The notes: generated by a model from the sequence alone, not told the origin. A DNA stretch of 64,000 nucleotides from Cylicocyclus nassatus (GCA_958299035.1 CATQJL010000112.1:87314636-87378635); one strand, 5' to 3'; positions 10,342-23,310 are shown, counted from the stretch's first letter. Made by a program: numbers and translations.

Positions 10342-10634
10342 ATCCCTATTTCTCTACAAACTTTCCCCATTCGCACTTCTACCTGCTAAATCCCTACCCC
10401 CGTTTTGTTTTCGTAGTCAACATGCCCACCTACTCCCCTGTGCCAATTCACAGCCCTGTAGTACAAACTTCACAAAAAATCGATAAAATCGATATCGGTC
10501 GATAACGAAAAGTAGCCTACGACACCCGCCCCGCCGTGAAGTGTATGTGTCCAAAGTTTGGTGCAGATCGGTTTCGAAATAAAAATTTCTCGGAACATAC
10601 GTACAGACATACAGACATTCAGCTATATATAAGA

Positions 10635-11735
10635 TAACTTCGTTCAAATAATGAAATCTAAGATCTCCTACTTGCTCCCGCACATACATACAATCCACAT
10701 CAGACAATCATACATGCACTTCCTGCATTTCTCAGTTAAAATTTGAGAGATCAAAGATTTTCATGTTTTTGTTTATGTGATGTTGTGCTGTTCTTACATA
10801 AGCAAGAATATATTACAAATCAGATGTACAAACGTAATTTTTTAACTCTCTACAAGCTCTAGTCGAGAAATATTGTTTTTATAACAACACATTCTTGTAA
10901 AAAGACTAAATTCGTTTCTTCTTAGAAAAGGGCGCTTGTAGAAAGGAGGAAATTTACGTTAATACTTCTAAATGACTGATGTGCGACATATATGCGCAAG
11001 CAAGTCAGAAATCCATAGCATTTCCTTGAACGGGGATATGAATTTCTTCAATTTTTTGAGCATTTAGGACCTCTTGAGTTTTGGCATCAAACTGAAGGTA
11101 GATCGAAGATGGTGCAAATTTTTACATGTCATTTTGTAGAGCTTGCTCTGCTCTATCGATTTTTGATACCAGCATACTAAAATCGAGAAATATATGATTA
11201 TGATGTAGTGAGTGAGATTTCAAGTATAGCATTTCTAAAGCTATAAAATCCAATTTTTTATCAACCTTTATCTTGCTGCTCTCAACAATGTAGTACGTCC
11301 TGTGAGAGTTATCTTTCAATAAGTTGGTTTTGTTTTTGCAACAGCTCAAAACTTGCAAACTGAAGTTGTGGCCATCATGTTTTCCCAGATTCTAATGCAT
11401 ATTTTACTTAGTTGTTGAATTGTTCTGTTCCAAGTTAGCTAAGGTCAGCATGCTGCTACGACAAAACCGCAAAACATTCTGAGCTTACCAGCTCTCTTAT
11501 GGTGAAGATTCCATAAAATGATCTTTATCTTTTTTCCTTACTTCTCCGAAAAATATTATTAACCGGCAATTCATGCTTATCGCAATTTCACACTTGTAAT
11601 GTCGAACAGTACAACATTTGGGAGCAATCGTTCTGAAGAATCTTGTACGTTGAGAGAAAGAACAGCTAAAACAGAAAGGAGGCAACAAAAACAAGCATAA
11701 ATAGTTCCAGCAGAAGGGTAAGATGAAACCCATTC
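10635..11735. other. AT-rich DNA with one element fragment
   Basis: Around 11137-11165 the motif GTAGAGCTTGCTCTGCTCTAT marks a fragment related to the TA-flanked foldbacks (compare 40740 and 41456). Nothing else is recognised. Confidence 0.4.
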
Positions 11736-11737
11736 GG

Positions 11738-11840
11738 GACTCAGCACGAGCTGGGACCGAGGAGTTTTTGGTCTCAAGTTCCCCTTTGAATTTACAAATA
11801 CGAAGTCCCGTTTGATATCCTCAAAGCCCCTCACTCCTCT
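11738..11840 (-). mobile_element. Diverged hAT MITE fragment
   Basis: GGGACTCAGCACGAGCTGGGACC followed by CCCCTTTGAATTTACAAA and ACGAAGTCCC matches, in inverse order, the right end of the hAT MITE at 56496-56815. The other end is missing. Confidence 0.5.
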
Positions 11841-14800
11841 GTACTTGGCTATTTGCCCTTTATCCTCCTTACCCCTCCACCTCGCCCTCCCCCCATCATC
11901 TGCGAATGATACGAGTTAATAGGAAAACAAAAAAAGAAGGAAAAGACCAAGGTAAGCATAAATGACGCCGAGTGCTTAGCGAAAACTAGTTATTGGAGGG
12001 ACGTCTAAAGGACGCGCTTTGCAACCGGAGTAGATTACGCCGTCAACGACAATTTGTAGTGACTATGAAAAAGCCTAGAGAAAACATTATGAAACTTTTA
12101 TCTCTGTGAAAATTTTTTCACAGTGAAGACAAAATTCTAGCAGTGTGAAGAATCATATGAGCAAAGATTCGGTTCTAGCAAAGCTGGCAAACAGCTACCG
12201 TTCTAGCTAATTTGAAAAAAGTTGAGCACGGGTTTCACTCACTAAGTTATGAATTTTGGGCCATAGTAGTTAAAAATATTTCCCGAAACTTCCAATTTAG
12301 TTAAGCCAGGTCAAAACTAAACCTTTTGAAGATCAGCTTTCTAAGCGGTTGACGATGCAGAAAGTAGAGGTCCTTTATGAAATCGTGACGACAAATCTGA
12401 CTGCTGTCTTTGCGCCCACAGAAGCGAAAAACACTCATACAATAACCCATTACCTCAACTCACAGCTCAGTCACTTCCATTGTCTGATTATTGTCATATG
12501 TAAGCAGAAGAACCATTCGAATGGAGATGAAAACCAAGAAGATGCGGTTGCCGGGAGGTGCGTGCGCGTCGCGCGGTCGCGTCATCATCACAGTTTTTTG
12601 GAAACCCTGCATATAAATGACCGAAGGAAATTTGATTTCACTGGTGCACTCTTTCCAAACAATAAAAATTTCTGCTCATCCGAAGTCTTTACCTGACGTT
12701 GGTTTCCAAATTTTTCTAATATATTTTTCTAATTCGAGATAATGAAATTTGATATGCGTAAGAAAATAAATTTCATCACACGAGAGAGAGAGAATGAAAG
12801 AAATAAAATGTCTTTTTCTCAATAACGATTATTGTGATTTTTTAGTGCAAAATAACGAAGATCTAGTAAAATGAATGATGAAAAAATAAAGAAATTGAGA
12901 ATTCCTTTGACGTTTTTACCCAGATTTCAGAATTTTTCAAATCTTCTGTTTGATTTGTGCTAATAAAATTTGAAATGCACAATGAAGTATAACATTTATC
13001 ATACATAGGGGAAATAGAACTGTATTTGATAACATTTCTGGCGAATTTTAGTAATTTTTTAGTGCAATATTATGGGAACCAAGTAGAAAAACAACTAGAA
13101 AAAAGAAAATAAAATCATCATATATGTAAGATAATAAAAAATTATATGATAAATATGATAAAAAGCTCAATTGAGATGTGCTAACAAGGCGTTCGCTTTG
13201 AAGAAGATAAAAAGTATCGCTAACTGAGGCAAACTTGCTAACAATGTTTTTTATCTCCGTTAGGTGGATTGCTTCGTTGGCATTTTTCTATTTAGTTGTA
13301 TATTGTTAAATCAAATTTGTTCATCCAAGTCTTTGACAAAAATATTTGATTTCCGGTTTCACAGAATCATTTGCGCTGCTCACTAAGCCTTGGCCTCTCT
13401 AGCGCAGTTTTATGACGTAGAGACTCAGTCGATATGTGCTGCTCCAGATGCCGGCTATGTAAACGGCTCTCGCACTTTCTGCCTCGCATGCCTGCAATTC
13501 GCTCGCGAACAGCTCTCCATCTCTCTTTTTCCACATCTTTTTCTTTTTCCTTTCTCTGTCTCATTCCCTCTTGCGCACAAAACCAACTGCCGGTGAAATG
13601 CCCATTCTCGTGTGTTTGCTGTGTCTCTTTTGATTTATGTCCTGGAATTCTGCCGAACACCTCTTCAATCATATTCGCAGCCCATGTCACCTCCAATCGC
13701 TTCGTGAAAGTTTTTTTACAATGATTTGCCAAGCCAAATTTCGATAGCAGTCAAAGCCCACTAGAAAAAGGCAAAGTGAGTTTCCACAAGTTTCGAATAC
13801 TCAATATAAAGTTTGAAAGATATTTACTATAGGGAGTTCCGAAAAATTGAAGGTTTCATTCCTAACGACTCTTTTGTCTAGTTGTCTTAGCTGATTTTTA
13901 AATACCATATTATAAAGTCGCTTCAACTTGGGTTTTACATAAAAAACAAACTTGACCTCTCTTGCCTGTAGGTTTGCAGTAAAGAAGCATCTAACGCGTA
14001 AGAAATAAAGCTATTTAACAGAATCAGCTGTTCTAAAAATATCACCACAAAAGTTTTCAAACATTTTGGAAGTTTTTTGAGGTGATAGTTAATCTGCAAT
14101 GACGACGTGTGTTGAAAATACCTACCGTAACCTAATAATGAAACATGAAAAGCGATGGTGTTTCCTGTAGTGCAGTTTGAATAGAAATCAGCCCTGTAAT
14201 CTAGATTTATTAGCAATCAAACATTTGCTACAATTTTTTGAGACACTCTGCATTGCTACCAGTACGAAATGATCGCGATATCGCACTTTCAAATCCCTTA
14301 CAAGGGATGTATATGTACTTGTTTGAAGCGGCCTTTACATACGAGACGTATACTATCTTGAAGGGCAATTACTGCTGATTCCAAATTTACCTTCGATATC
14401 TGCAAAGCGCCTCCGAGAGAGGAGCTACGAGAGTTTTGGTGATAAAAATGCAAGGGTTTGGCTAAGATAAAAACAGTCATTGGGATCTTTTCGGCGCTTG
14501 AAAGGAGCAGATAAGCATGGCTTTGTCAGAAGTGGGTATATTCATTGCATAAAGTACCCTGACAGTCATCATCGTCCAAGTGAGGCCAGGAAGAAGCACG
14601 GTTGTAAATAATTTAATTGTGGCCGCGCATAAAAAACTGCATTCCAGAAAATTCCCATAATTCCTTTCGTGAAAGCCGATAATGAAGACGGGTTTCAAAT
14701 CAGCTTTCCACGCCCTCGAAAGTAGTCCACATTTTATATGGAAAGGCTTCAACCAAGTATCCTCCCTTGCTAGACATCTGCCTTAGTCCGAAAGCGGAAT

Positions 14801-15158
14801 TGGTACATTATCTCAAAGCGGAAGCAGAAGAAAACAATCTTTGTTGTACACATTGCTTTCACTGCTATATTATTTGGTGACGTAAAGCAAACGGCTAATG
14901 CAAAGGCAAAACTGTAAAAAGCACTGGTTTGTGGCTATACTGTAGGACAGTGGTACGAATAAGAAGCTCAGTCTCACTCAAGCCCATTTATGTTGGCACC
15001 CAGGCACATCTTCTACTGGGACATCAAAGGAAAGGAAAATAAAATGGCATGAATGATGTGGCAACGTTAGTAGAATCCACCTTTATTCTTGTTTTCATGC
15101 CCATCATTTTATGATTCACGAGAGAATTAGAATTGAGTCTTACTACGTCGAATTATAT
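11841..15158. other. Unassigned AT-rich DNA with unrecognised ORFs
   Basis: Two stretches stand out from the AT-rich background. At 12540-12620 a GC-rich run (GTGCGCGTCGCGCGGTCGCG) is followed by GCATATAAATG, which could be a TATA box. At 13380-13735 a minus-strand ORF of 121 codons, rich in Arg/Glu/Lys, overlaps plus-strand ORFs. I recognise no family in either and see no splice pattern. A (GA)n run lies at 12783-12793. Confidence 0.35.
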
Positions 15159-15160
15159 TA

Positions 15161-15991
15161 GGTTGTTCCAAAAATTTTGTCCGTTCCTTTCATCGCTCGC
15201 TAAAACTCACAAAACCAATCCATGGATATCTCAGGTACTATTTGATCCAAACTTTTATCCTCTTCCTTACAGCTATGTTTGCCCTCTAATCTACCCTTTC
15301 TTAGGAATGTGATCGCCATGGCTTTTTGAGCAGCTCAGCATTAACGCCAAATTTTTCCTGAATTTTTGAAAATTGTATTCTAATCTTTTGAAAGAGCTTT
15401 GATAGCCGATATGTAGAACAAATCTTTGGCTACATTGTATCCGTTTTAGATTATATATGCGACGCTTATCAAGTCCGGTGTACTTATTTGTTCAATAAGA
15501 AACCGCGCCTTTTTGATTACGTTTACCACGTAAAAGTATCGAAAACTCCAAAAAGCTGCTTTTTCAAAGCAAACCAAACCTGGTTATGTTGGAGGAATTA
15601 TGTTTAATAAGAATCATGTTTTGATTTGCAGAAACTTCACTTGCTTTCGTGTATTTGCGGCAGTTGCGTGTTTCATGAGTTCGCTTGAAATCGAGGCCTC
15701 CGAAGATATAATTTTTCAAAGCTAAAAACAGCTTGGGAGAATATAAGTACTATTTTGTAGTCCTCTTTGGAATGGAACGTTTAAAAATTAGCCAAACTTT
15801 GACCAGATAAAATCGCACGGTGGCGAATTTTGGCAATTATCAAAAAAGGCGTGCGAGATTATGGTTCGAAAATGCATCCATAAGAAAGAGAAGGAAAGGC
15901 TGCATCGAATGCATGTTGAAACTTATTCAGATCTTTGATGAGCCTGGCTTTATAGTTGTTTGAAAAAACGGACAAAACTTTTGGGACAACC
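15161..15991. mobile_element. TA-flanked inverted-repeat element
   Basis: The termini GGTTGTTCCAAAAATTTTGT and (inverted) GGTTGTCCCAAAAGTTTTGT are both flanked by TA; 831 bp. No transposase. The terminal form GGTTGTCC/GGTCGTCC recurs in elements at 725, 20288, 26182 and 40652, so these are related MITE families probably mobilised by a Tc1/mariner-type enzyme. Confidence 0.65.
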
Positions 15992-16099
15992 TAATATTTC
16001 AACAAACATATTAAGCTGTCCCGAAAGTAAACAGCATTTCTAAATAAATCGAACAGCTTTCCTTTTCCTAGCATAATTAGGGCACCATTCGTTATTGAA

Positions 16100-16525
16100 A
16101 CAAGCTCTACGAAATGACAAACAAAGATCCGTCTTAGCTGTGATTCAAATAAAATTTGAAGCCAAAAATTAAAAATTCCTACGGATCTCCTACTTGGTCA
16201 TTATACAGTGGACACATATATTATAGTAGATAAAATTTTTTCCGGGGCGCAAAAGTGAGGAATCAAGGCTCGAAAATATATGTCACTTTTCCGGTTTTAT
16301 TTAATGTTAAACGTGGTATTTCTCAACTAACAAAGCAAGGCATATTTGGGTACTACTATATGTCTGCTGTATAATGACCAAGTTTATGGTCCGTAAGATT
16401 TTTGTTGCAAAACCCAAATTTGAGACAACTTTTTTTTTCAATTTTTGCTCCAACCTTTACCTGGATTATGACTTAAGCGGATCTCTGGTGGTCATTTTGT
16501 GGAGATTGTTTTACTTTATCGAGTG
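16100..16525. repeat. Imperfect palindrome
   Basis: CTACTTGGTCATTATACAG (16191 on) is mirrored by CTGTATAATGACCAAG (16368-16383), and the outer ACGGATCTC/GAGATCC-type parts are also inverted. This looks like the core of an old foldback element; its ends are unclear. Confidence 0.5.
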
Positions 16526-16888
16526 ATACCATAAGTCTGCTAGAAAAACAAAAACAATTTGTTTTCCAAGACATTCAAAAATGCCGAGATATATCGCGTA
16601 CGTGGAAAGTAATAAACAATTTGATTATTCGGAACTGATTTACTCTTGAGACAACCTGGCATTTCTCTGGAAACGAACAAAGCAGAAACAAGGCTCGGAA
16701 CGACGAGGGCAAATGTCAAGCTGAAAATCATTTTCGATGAAAGGGGATATCGTAAATATACGTTTACATGATACATACAGTGTTTCGACAGCAAAAGCAC
16801 GATCTTTCTCGCGTCATCTTCAAGTCCTCAGTTTTCAACTGAAATGCAATTGAATGCCTCGGCAGCGCACACATAATGATATGACCAA

Positions 16889-17620
16889 GGCCCGTATGCA
16901 CGTACATCCCCGCGGGGAGGGGAGGGGATCTAAGAGGGGAAGCGTCATATCTCGCTAATCTATATACCTTTCTTCTTTTTTCTCTGTCCTGCTTTTGAAG
17001 GTTCTCATACACTGATACTTGCACATAATCTATGCCAGGTTATTGCCATACAAAACTGGATATTCACTATTTCGTCTCATCCCCTGGGGATCCCCAGGGG
17101 ATCACCTCACATTTTCAAAGTCATTTATCTTCCTGAAAACTCAATGAAAATGCTCTAAAATTGTACTGGGATCTACTACAGCACTGCTAAACATGCCTAT
17201 GGTAGAATTGAGTGAAATCTCAAAGAATCAAAATTTTCGATGAACCGCTGCTCGCGAGCCAGGGATTATCAAAAAAATCAAGATCTTCGGATTCCATTTC
17301 TTCCGTCGAAAATATGCTCAGCAGTATCGTAGTATATCTGCAGTGCAATTTTGCAACGTTTTCATTGATTTTTAAGGAAGATAAATGACTTTGAAAATGT
17401 GAGATGATCCCCTGGGGATCCCCAGGGGATCAGACGAAATAGTGAATATCCAATCTTGTATGGCAGTAACCTGGCATCCATTATGCGCAAGTATCAGTGT
17501 ATGAGAACCTTCAAAAGCAGGACAGAAAAAGAAGAAGAAAGATATATAGACTAGCGAGATATGGCGCTTCCCCTCTCAGATCCCCTCCCTTCCCCGCGGG
17601 GATGTACGTGCATACGGGTC
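16889..17620. mobile_element. PIF/Harbinger-like foldback, copy 1
   Basis: The long inverted arms start GGCCCGTATGCACGTACATC and end in the near-perfect inverse, flanked by CAA (left) and TAA (right); 732 bp. Both arms carry the palindrome CCCTGGGGATCCCCAGGGGA (about 17090 and 17409). A sister copy at 29447-30165 has a clean TAA target duplication, which is the basis for the PIF/Harbinger assignment. No ORF. Confidence 0.7.
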
Positions 17621-20040
17621 TAAGAATTTGGAGTATTAACGGACATGGACTAAGAGGAGCATAGGCAGTATGGTGAAAAAATTGTGTGAGTGAAGGTGGT
17701 GGCATGCTTTTTCTTGGAAAATTTCTCAACACTACAAAATGATAAAATCTCTCGCTTGCAACGCACAGATGACGATATGGCACGGAATTTGCTGTTGTAC
17801 GCGCAGTTGGACTAGGGAACAGAATATAAAAATTATGAAGGACTTGCGTGAATAAAAGGGCTTAACTTCTTTCCAAACTAGGTGGCAAATGACCACCTAA
17901 TGCCCACCTGAGGTGGTTAAACTTCCTCACATAAGTTCTTCAAAATATTTACATAAATCTATTCTACTCCTGGAGTTTAGCATATACCGACATTTTAGTT
18001 TCAAAACTCCTCCTCTCCTCTTTGTTAGGATGTGGAATAGCAACAAGACGGACCTTTTGAGGAAGAAAGCGCGCTCCAATCGTACAACTGAGCTACTGGG
18101 CTGGCGGGATCAAGTGGGTAATCGTAAAAATCGATAGTGGCAAAGATGAAGTCGCTTCACCGATGCCCATTGGCACCCTCGTGCTGGCGCTGAGCAGAAG
18201 GAGGGGAGTTTGAACTGGAAGACAAGAGAACAACGATAACATGCAAAAGATATTCACCTTTTTTTTGTCATAGATTTCATTGCCGAAAAATGAAGTCGCA
18301 ATCACACTTTCATATTTTCAGGACTCCTAATTAAAGGCAGCGTCCGGCAGATTTGAACATTACAGAATACTATCATAATCGAGTTCTAGGCCCTCGATCT
18401 AGAACTATCGCACAAGTCCGACTTTTGTACACCCCTTGTAAAAGGCGCAGAAAACGCTGAGTCTCGAGGACGACGCCCACTTTCTGCACGGCCCGCCCCT
18501 TGAACGAACTCTCCTCAGCCCTTGACGTGTTTTCACATGGTGAACACAGTGTAACACATAGTGTGTCTACCTGTTGACGCTTGCCTCCGACAAGAACTGC
18601 GTTAGAAGCACTCGTCCACGCTTCTCACAAAATTGTCCCAAAAATGGGGTTTTTTTGAGAAATTCATGCATTTTGAGTGCCATATTTGGAATCAACGCCA
18701 TGAAGGCCTGGATAAGACAAAAAATAGAAGTCGAGATTCTGGCTGGACGTTGCCTTCAAGATCACCGTCTACCCAAAGTGGAGGTTGACGAGATTATGAT
18801 GGCATACTAGTGTACCCCCCCCCCCCACTAGGCAAAATCCCAAGTTGCGTAGCAAAAGATTACTTCCGGAGCGTGAAATCCGCTCCGGAAGGGAGATAAT
18901 CCGGTGCTGGTCACTCCGCATAGCTGGACACCCCCCCCCCCCACTTTGCAGTTTTGCATGACGCGCCCGGCGTATATCAACGCCGCAGCCTCGCAACTTG
19001 CATTGTACCGGTACCCGCTTGTTCTCCAAAGCGGGAGTTTTTGGAGATTTTGCGGATTCTCGACTCCATATTCGAAATCAGGGCGTTCAGAAGAAGTGAC
19101 AAAACATGGAAGTCGAGAATTTGGGTAGACGGTGCCTTTTAGGATTTACAATTTAACGGCACCAGACGTACACCACATGAGTATGATTATGTGTAGTCGA
19201 GATCTCCCAAGCTTTCGCAGTACTTTCACGATATCCAGAGACTGCCCCGGCATAAAAACGATTCAATCGAGGCGATTAAAATGAAAAGCACTGATTTTAT
19301 GTTATTGAGCTTGAAATGACTTAGAAAGAAGTTGACGCTGACGCTGTGACGCGAGAAAAAAAAAGAAATCAAAGAATCAGGTAGAAAAGAGCAAACATAG
19401 AGCAAACATAGGAATCAAATTTGTGTCTAGAGCAAGCTCTAAACACAAATCTGATTTTACTTGATTTTTATGAACCTAAACGAGCAAAACATATAATTTT
19501 TACTATAGCGGCCAATATTGCAGAAATGATGCATAAGATCGAATCAACGATATTGACTTGCTATGATCTTTTGACCAGTTTCGACAGCAAATGAAAACCA
19601 TAGCTTTGCACGTCTACAGCTGCTTCTTTGCACTCGGAAAGTTCTCAAATTACTTGATGTTTTCTTCTTGAAACCTTCACAGTGTTGTCAAACTGCTCAA
19701 CGATTAAACTTGCATTACGTTCTCTGTTCATACCCATTTCAACGCCCCGAAAACATCCACAAACGAAAATATTAATATGATTATTTCCTTCTGAAAATTA
19801 GTATTGCCACTTTCCTAGCTATTTGATATATGACATCGTGTAAAATATTGAATGACTATCGATATATATACTGATCGCGGTAATTCGTTCATCAGGCTGC
19901 ATTAATTGTCCGGGAGCTGTGCCAGCGCCGTGCCAGCGCCATGCCGAGGCCCACGTGACTCTCCCCGTATTGCTCGATCGACATTGCGGCAGGGCACTAG
20001 CCCGGCGTTGGCTTGGCACTGCATGGGCAACTCTGGATGA
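17621..20040. other. Unassigned intergenic DNA with homopolymer C runs
   Basis: C runs lie at 18816-18829 and 18930-18943. An inverted repeat CTTCCGGAGCG...CGCTCCGGAAG lies between them (about 18861-18892). A second inverted repeat at 19411-19458 pairs TTTGTGTCTAGAGC with GCTCTAAACACAAA. No gene is recognised. Confidence 0.4.
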
Positions 20041-20049
20041 AGTGAATTT

Positions 20050-20052
20050 AGG
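20050..20052 (+). promoter_or_regulatory. Possible trans-splice acceptor for MPC2
   Basis: GTGAATTTAG ends at 20051, one base before the MPC2 ATG at 20053. This looks like a nematode 3' splice acceptor, and no upstream donor or exon is evident. SL1 addition here would give a very short leader. Inference only. Confidence 0.45.
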
Positions 20053-22476
20053 ATGGGACTTCCTCAAGTACTTTATCGAACTCTCTGCCGTTTGGGCGAC
20101 AAAACAGTGTATCCTATTCTACCAGCATTTGCAAAAACGGCATGGAATCATCCGGCCGGACCAAAAACAGTATTCTTTTGGGCTCCGACAATCAAATGGG
20201 GACTCGTCATAGCAGGACTTGCAGACATGGCACGACCAGCCAATAAACTTTCTGTTTATCAGGTGCGTTGCACACTCAAATCTAATAGGTTGTCCGGAAA
20301 TTAATGCAGGTTTTGCATATTCTCACTTCAAAGCGTCATAACTCGTTTGAAGTCGTATATTTTGAAATGATGTAAAACTACTGTAATCAGCAAGTCTTTT
20401 TCTATTTGTGCCATTTTCTTTTGTAACTGTAGCTCCAACTAGCAAATTACTGAAAGCCAGAAAGTAAAAAGAAATTTCTTTTGACAAGGTCATACTTGGC
20501 AAGTTGTAAACTCCTACCGAATATGAGTGTTCAGCCAGAGACTTCTGTAGTTTATAGCCACAGACCAGTACTACATATATAGCTGTGCAAAAAATTTTTC
20601 AGAAATTTTCTGCAAGAGAAAATTTTGCGGAATCAAAATTTGCCATTTTTCGATATTTCCTCCACGGCTGCGATCTCCGACAATTTTGATTTTTTCAAAT
20701 AACTCACCAAAAATAAAGTCTGGGAGGTACCAGTTGAGATGATATCTGATGGCACTGGCCTCACTCTTCAAGCACGAGGAGAGATCTTCACGGTTGGTTT
20801 CTTTAGAAAAGTTTTCTACGCCATGGAGTGGCCGCGACAATTATTCATGTTAAAGCCTCAGTTTCTCTACTTTCACAATCGTTCAAAAGATGCGCTACTA
20901 TCTATTTTGTAGGTTCACTCAATATCTTGCTTCAGCTATATTATCATGGAAATACCCCTCTTGCCGAATAAGTTCAAGCCAAAATATGCAAAGAGTAAAT
21001 TTATTAATTTAAAGCTTCATCTTCGGATGGTTGTAGATTTTGAACAAATGAAGTTGGTCGTAGAAGTAGTAAATATAAGAAAGAGCATGAAGAGCGGCTT
21101 CTTTTAGTATGCGGAATTGGTCGAAAGATGCACATACACAAAAGAATGATCCTTTTGAAATTGCATTTGCAGAAACCTGCATTAATTTCCGGACAACCTA
21201 ATACTACGCTTTAGTTGACCTAAAAAATATGACCAGCTACCGTATATAGTTAGCGCCACAAAAAACGTGTAGGTGAGTCAGCGCACGTAGAGAATAACGT
21301 CTTGCGTCCGATTAAAATAGTTCGTGTATGGGAGAGGCAGACGGCGAGAGGACGCCTTGATCAGCGAAAGGTTGACAGTGTTCGTAGTGACGACTTTCTC
21401 TGCGTACGATGAATCGTTCTGTACCTAGATAAGTCTACTAACATGGAACACACATATTCCCTCTTTGTGATTTTGAAAATTTTTTCTTCGCAGAACTCAG
21501 CGTTGATGTTCACAGGAGCCGTCTGGGCTCGGTATAGCTTCGTGATTATTCCAGTAAATTATTACTTGGCCAGCGTCAACATATTTCTGTTTTGCGTGGG
21601 ATTCGTGCAACTGTGTCGAATAGCATATTTTAGGTAAGTGAAAGAAGAATCGTGATAGAGGACACTATATTAGCAGTATCCAGGAGTGCGGATATCTGGC
21701 ACAATCGTGTTTTCAATAGATATTAGGCTGTAAAGAAAGTTCTGCCAATTCTTTTCATAACTACCAAGAACAAGAACGAATGCGAATGCAAGGGGATGGT
21801 TTGAGATGTGTTCTTAGTGTGCGATACAGCTACCCAGCACGCTATTCATCTCGCAAAAATGACCATCAACTAGGAAGAGATGCCCAAAAAGGAGAAAAAT
21901 CCGTTGCGCTTGATCCGCGAAAAGGCACATTATTCAGAATATGGACGCGCACAACTTCCAAAGGCTTGATTTGAAAATCCGTTTTATACCCTATATACTG
22001 GTTAGATGAAGCGCTATCCGACTATCACTTGCCCCGGTACCTGGGCCTTTTTGCAAGCATAAAATAACTCATTGAATTCAAGGGTCAAAAAATCGAACTC
22101 GCCACATGTTTCAAAACGCAGCCAGCGCGGTTCTTGAAAAAAAAAAAGCATTGATGACGTACCTAATCAGTAGTATAAGGTTATCAGTACACATGACCAA
22201 AATATCGCTGAATAACAGCCACTCATGATGAAGACATAAATAAAACAATTTAGCTCAACATCTAGCGCAGAACTTTCTTTACAACCTAATATAATCTGTG
22301 CCAGATATCCGACCAAATGGAGCCTTTGGCAAAGTGTAATGCCCTCTACCCCCTAACAAGCATTCCTGCAGTTGTCCTTGCAGCTGGAACTTTTTCTGTT
22401 GTAGTGCTTTACAAAATAGGTTATTCTTTTCAGGCGTAGTCAAGAAAAACAAGAAATGCTCAGCACGAAATCCTGA
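20053..22476 (+). CDS. mpc-2: Mitochondrial pyruvate carrier subunit 2 (MPC2), three exons
   Basis: Exons are 20053-20262, 21494-21633 and 22434-22476, giving a 130-residue protein, close to the family's ~127-130. MPC2 pairs with MPC1 in the inner mitochondrial membrane and imports pyruvate for the TCA cycle. Exon 1 holds the hallmark NHPAGPKTVFFWAPTIKWGL and GLADMARPANKLS. Exon 2 holds FTGAVWARYSFVIIPVNYYL and a second hydrophobic stretch ending QLCRIAYFR. Exon 3 gives the charged tail RSQEKQEMLSTKS. The introns follow GT-AG (CAG|GTGCG / TTCGCAG; TTTAG|GTAAG / TTTTCAG) in phases 0 and 2. Both introns are enlarged by inverted-repeat elements (20288-21198; 21726-22286). No frame damage is seen. 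Confidence 0.95.
20288..21198. mobile_element. TA-flanked inverted-repeat element in MPC2 intron 1
   Basis: GGTTGTCCGGAAATTAATGC at the left is mirrored exactly by GCATTAATTTCCGGACAACC at the right, with TA on both sides; 911 bp. It begins 26 bp after the exon 1 donor. No transposase ORF. Confidence 0.75.
21726..22286. mobile_element. TA-flanked inverted-repeat element in MPC2 intron 2
   Basis: GGCTGTAAAGAAAGTTCTG and its inverse CAGAACTTTCTTTACAACC bound 561 bp, with TA duplicated. The immediate flanks are themselves inverted (GGATATCTGGCACA left, TGTGCCAGATATCC right), so this element sits at the centre of an older palindrome within the intron. Confidence 0.7.
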
Positions 22477-22562
22477 CCCCTCGAATTATCAATGCGAGAA
22501 GATGTGCATAATAACGACTGTGTTTGATATTTAGTTGTTGCTGTCTTCACACGAGCTTCATT

Positions 22563-22568
22563 AATAAA
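22563..22568 (+). terminator. Candidate poly(A) signal of MPC2
   Basis: AATAAA lies 87 bp after the MPC2 stop codon, a normal distance for a nematode 3' UTR. No other canonical signal is closer. Confidence 0.5.
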
Positions 22569-22569
22569 A

Positions 22570-23300
22570 ATGGGTACTTTGAACAAATTTACGCAACATT
22601 TATATGTGCAATGCACAACTTGAGAATTACGATCAACATTTCTCTTCCTTTTTTTTGATTCCAGTAAAGCCTCTGATAATACTCTATCAATGTAAGTCTT
22701 GTTGAGTATATTCAACCACAAGTACTGCACAGTCGAGGGCAGGGATGAGAATATTGAAGAACTTAACCTCTGAAAAGCTTACAGGGAAGTGTCAGAAGTC
22801 GCAGTGGCCTTTTGACTTGAAATAGGTACCACCTAAAAGAGCTTTAAACGCTGATTTCAAAACAGTCTTTCTCAGCTGCAAAACGAATCTGGTCGGGAAT
22901 TATTGCATTTAATTTGGCGAAAAATCACAATACCGAGGCAGCCAAAACTATCGAAGCTCACACATTTTGGGCTCAAACATAGATAAAACAGTTTATCAGT
23001 CTTCGTATAACTCTACTCCTTCCTCAGTGCTATGCTGTAGCGCTTTAACAAACACTTGAACGCATGAGCGCTCCTTATTCTGCCGCGGTGGAGAAGATGT
23101 GAAATTGCATGAAACATGATAGAGCAAAGCAAGCTCGGTGCTTCTCCGTTATCCAGACCCATTTTTTTGGAAGAGATTTTGCTTATACCTATAACAAATT
23201 TGGTCATAACTTCAAAGGAAATAGTGCCAACCTCCTGTTACGTGTCAGACTGAAAACTGATAGAAAAAACTGACATGTTATCCACATGTTAATAGGTTTC
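22570..23300. other. Unassigned AT-rich DNA
   Basis: No gene is recognised. GATAGAGCAAAGCAAGCTC at 23118-23136 is a motif shared with several foldback elements. Confidence 0.4.
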
Positions 23301-23310
23301 AAAATTATTT

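Larger units (their letters stand above)
5908..10634 (-). mobile_element. Short non-autonomous Helitron-like element, split by a BEL/Pao insertion
   Basis: Read on the minus strand, it starts with TC at 10634 (TCTTATATATAGCTGAATGT, then a TCTGTATG-rich stretch) and ends with a GCCGGGTGGAGCC-type GC-rich subterminal and CTAG at 5911-5908. The host bases are A before and T after, the A^T target expected of Helitrons. Without the LTR element (5965-10341 plus one target-duplication copy) it is about 343 bp. It resembles the intact short copy at 49262-49542 and the ends of the 44255-45788 copy. It encodes no Rep/helicase, so it must move with proteins from elsewhere. Confidence 0.65.

Noticed and set aside
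13367..13732. 121-codon minus-strand ORF as a gene
   Set aside because: No recognisable family, competing ORFs on the other strand, and no exon structure. Left as unassigned.
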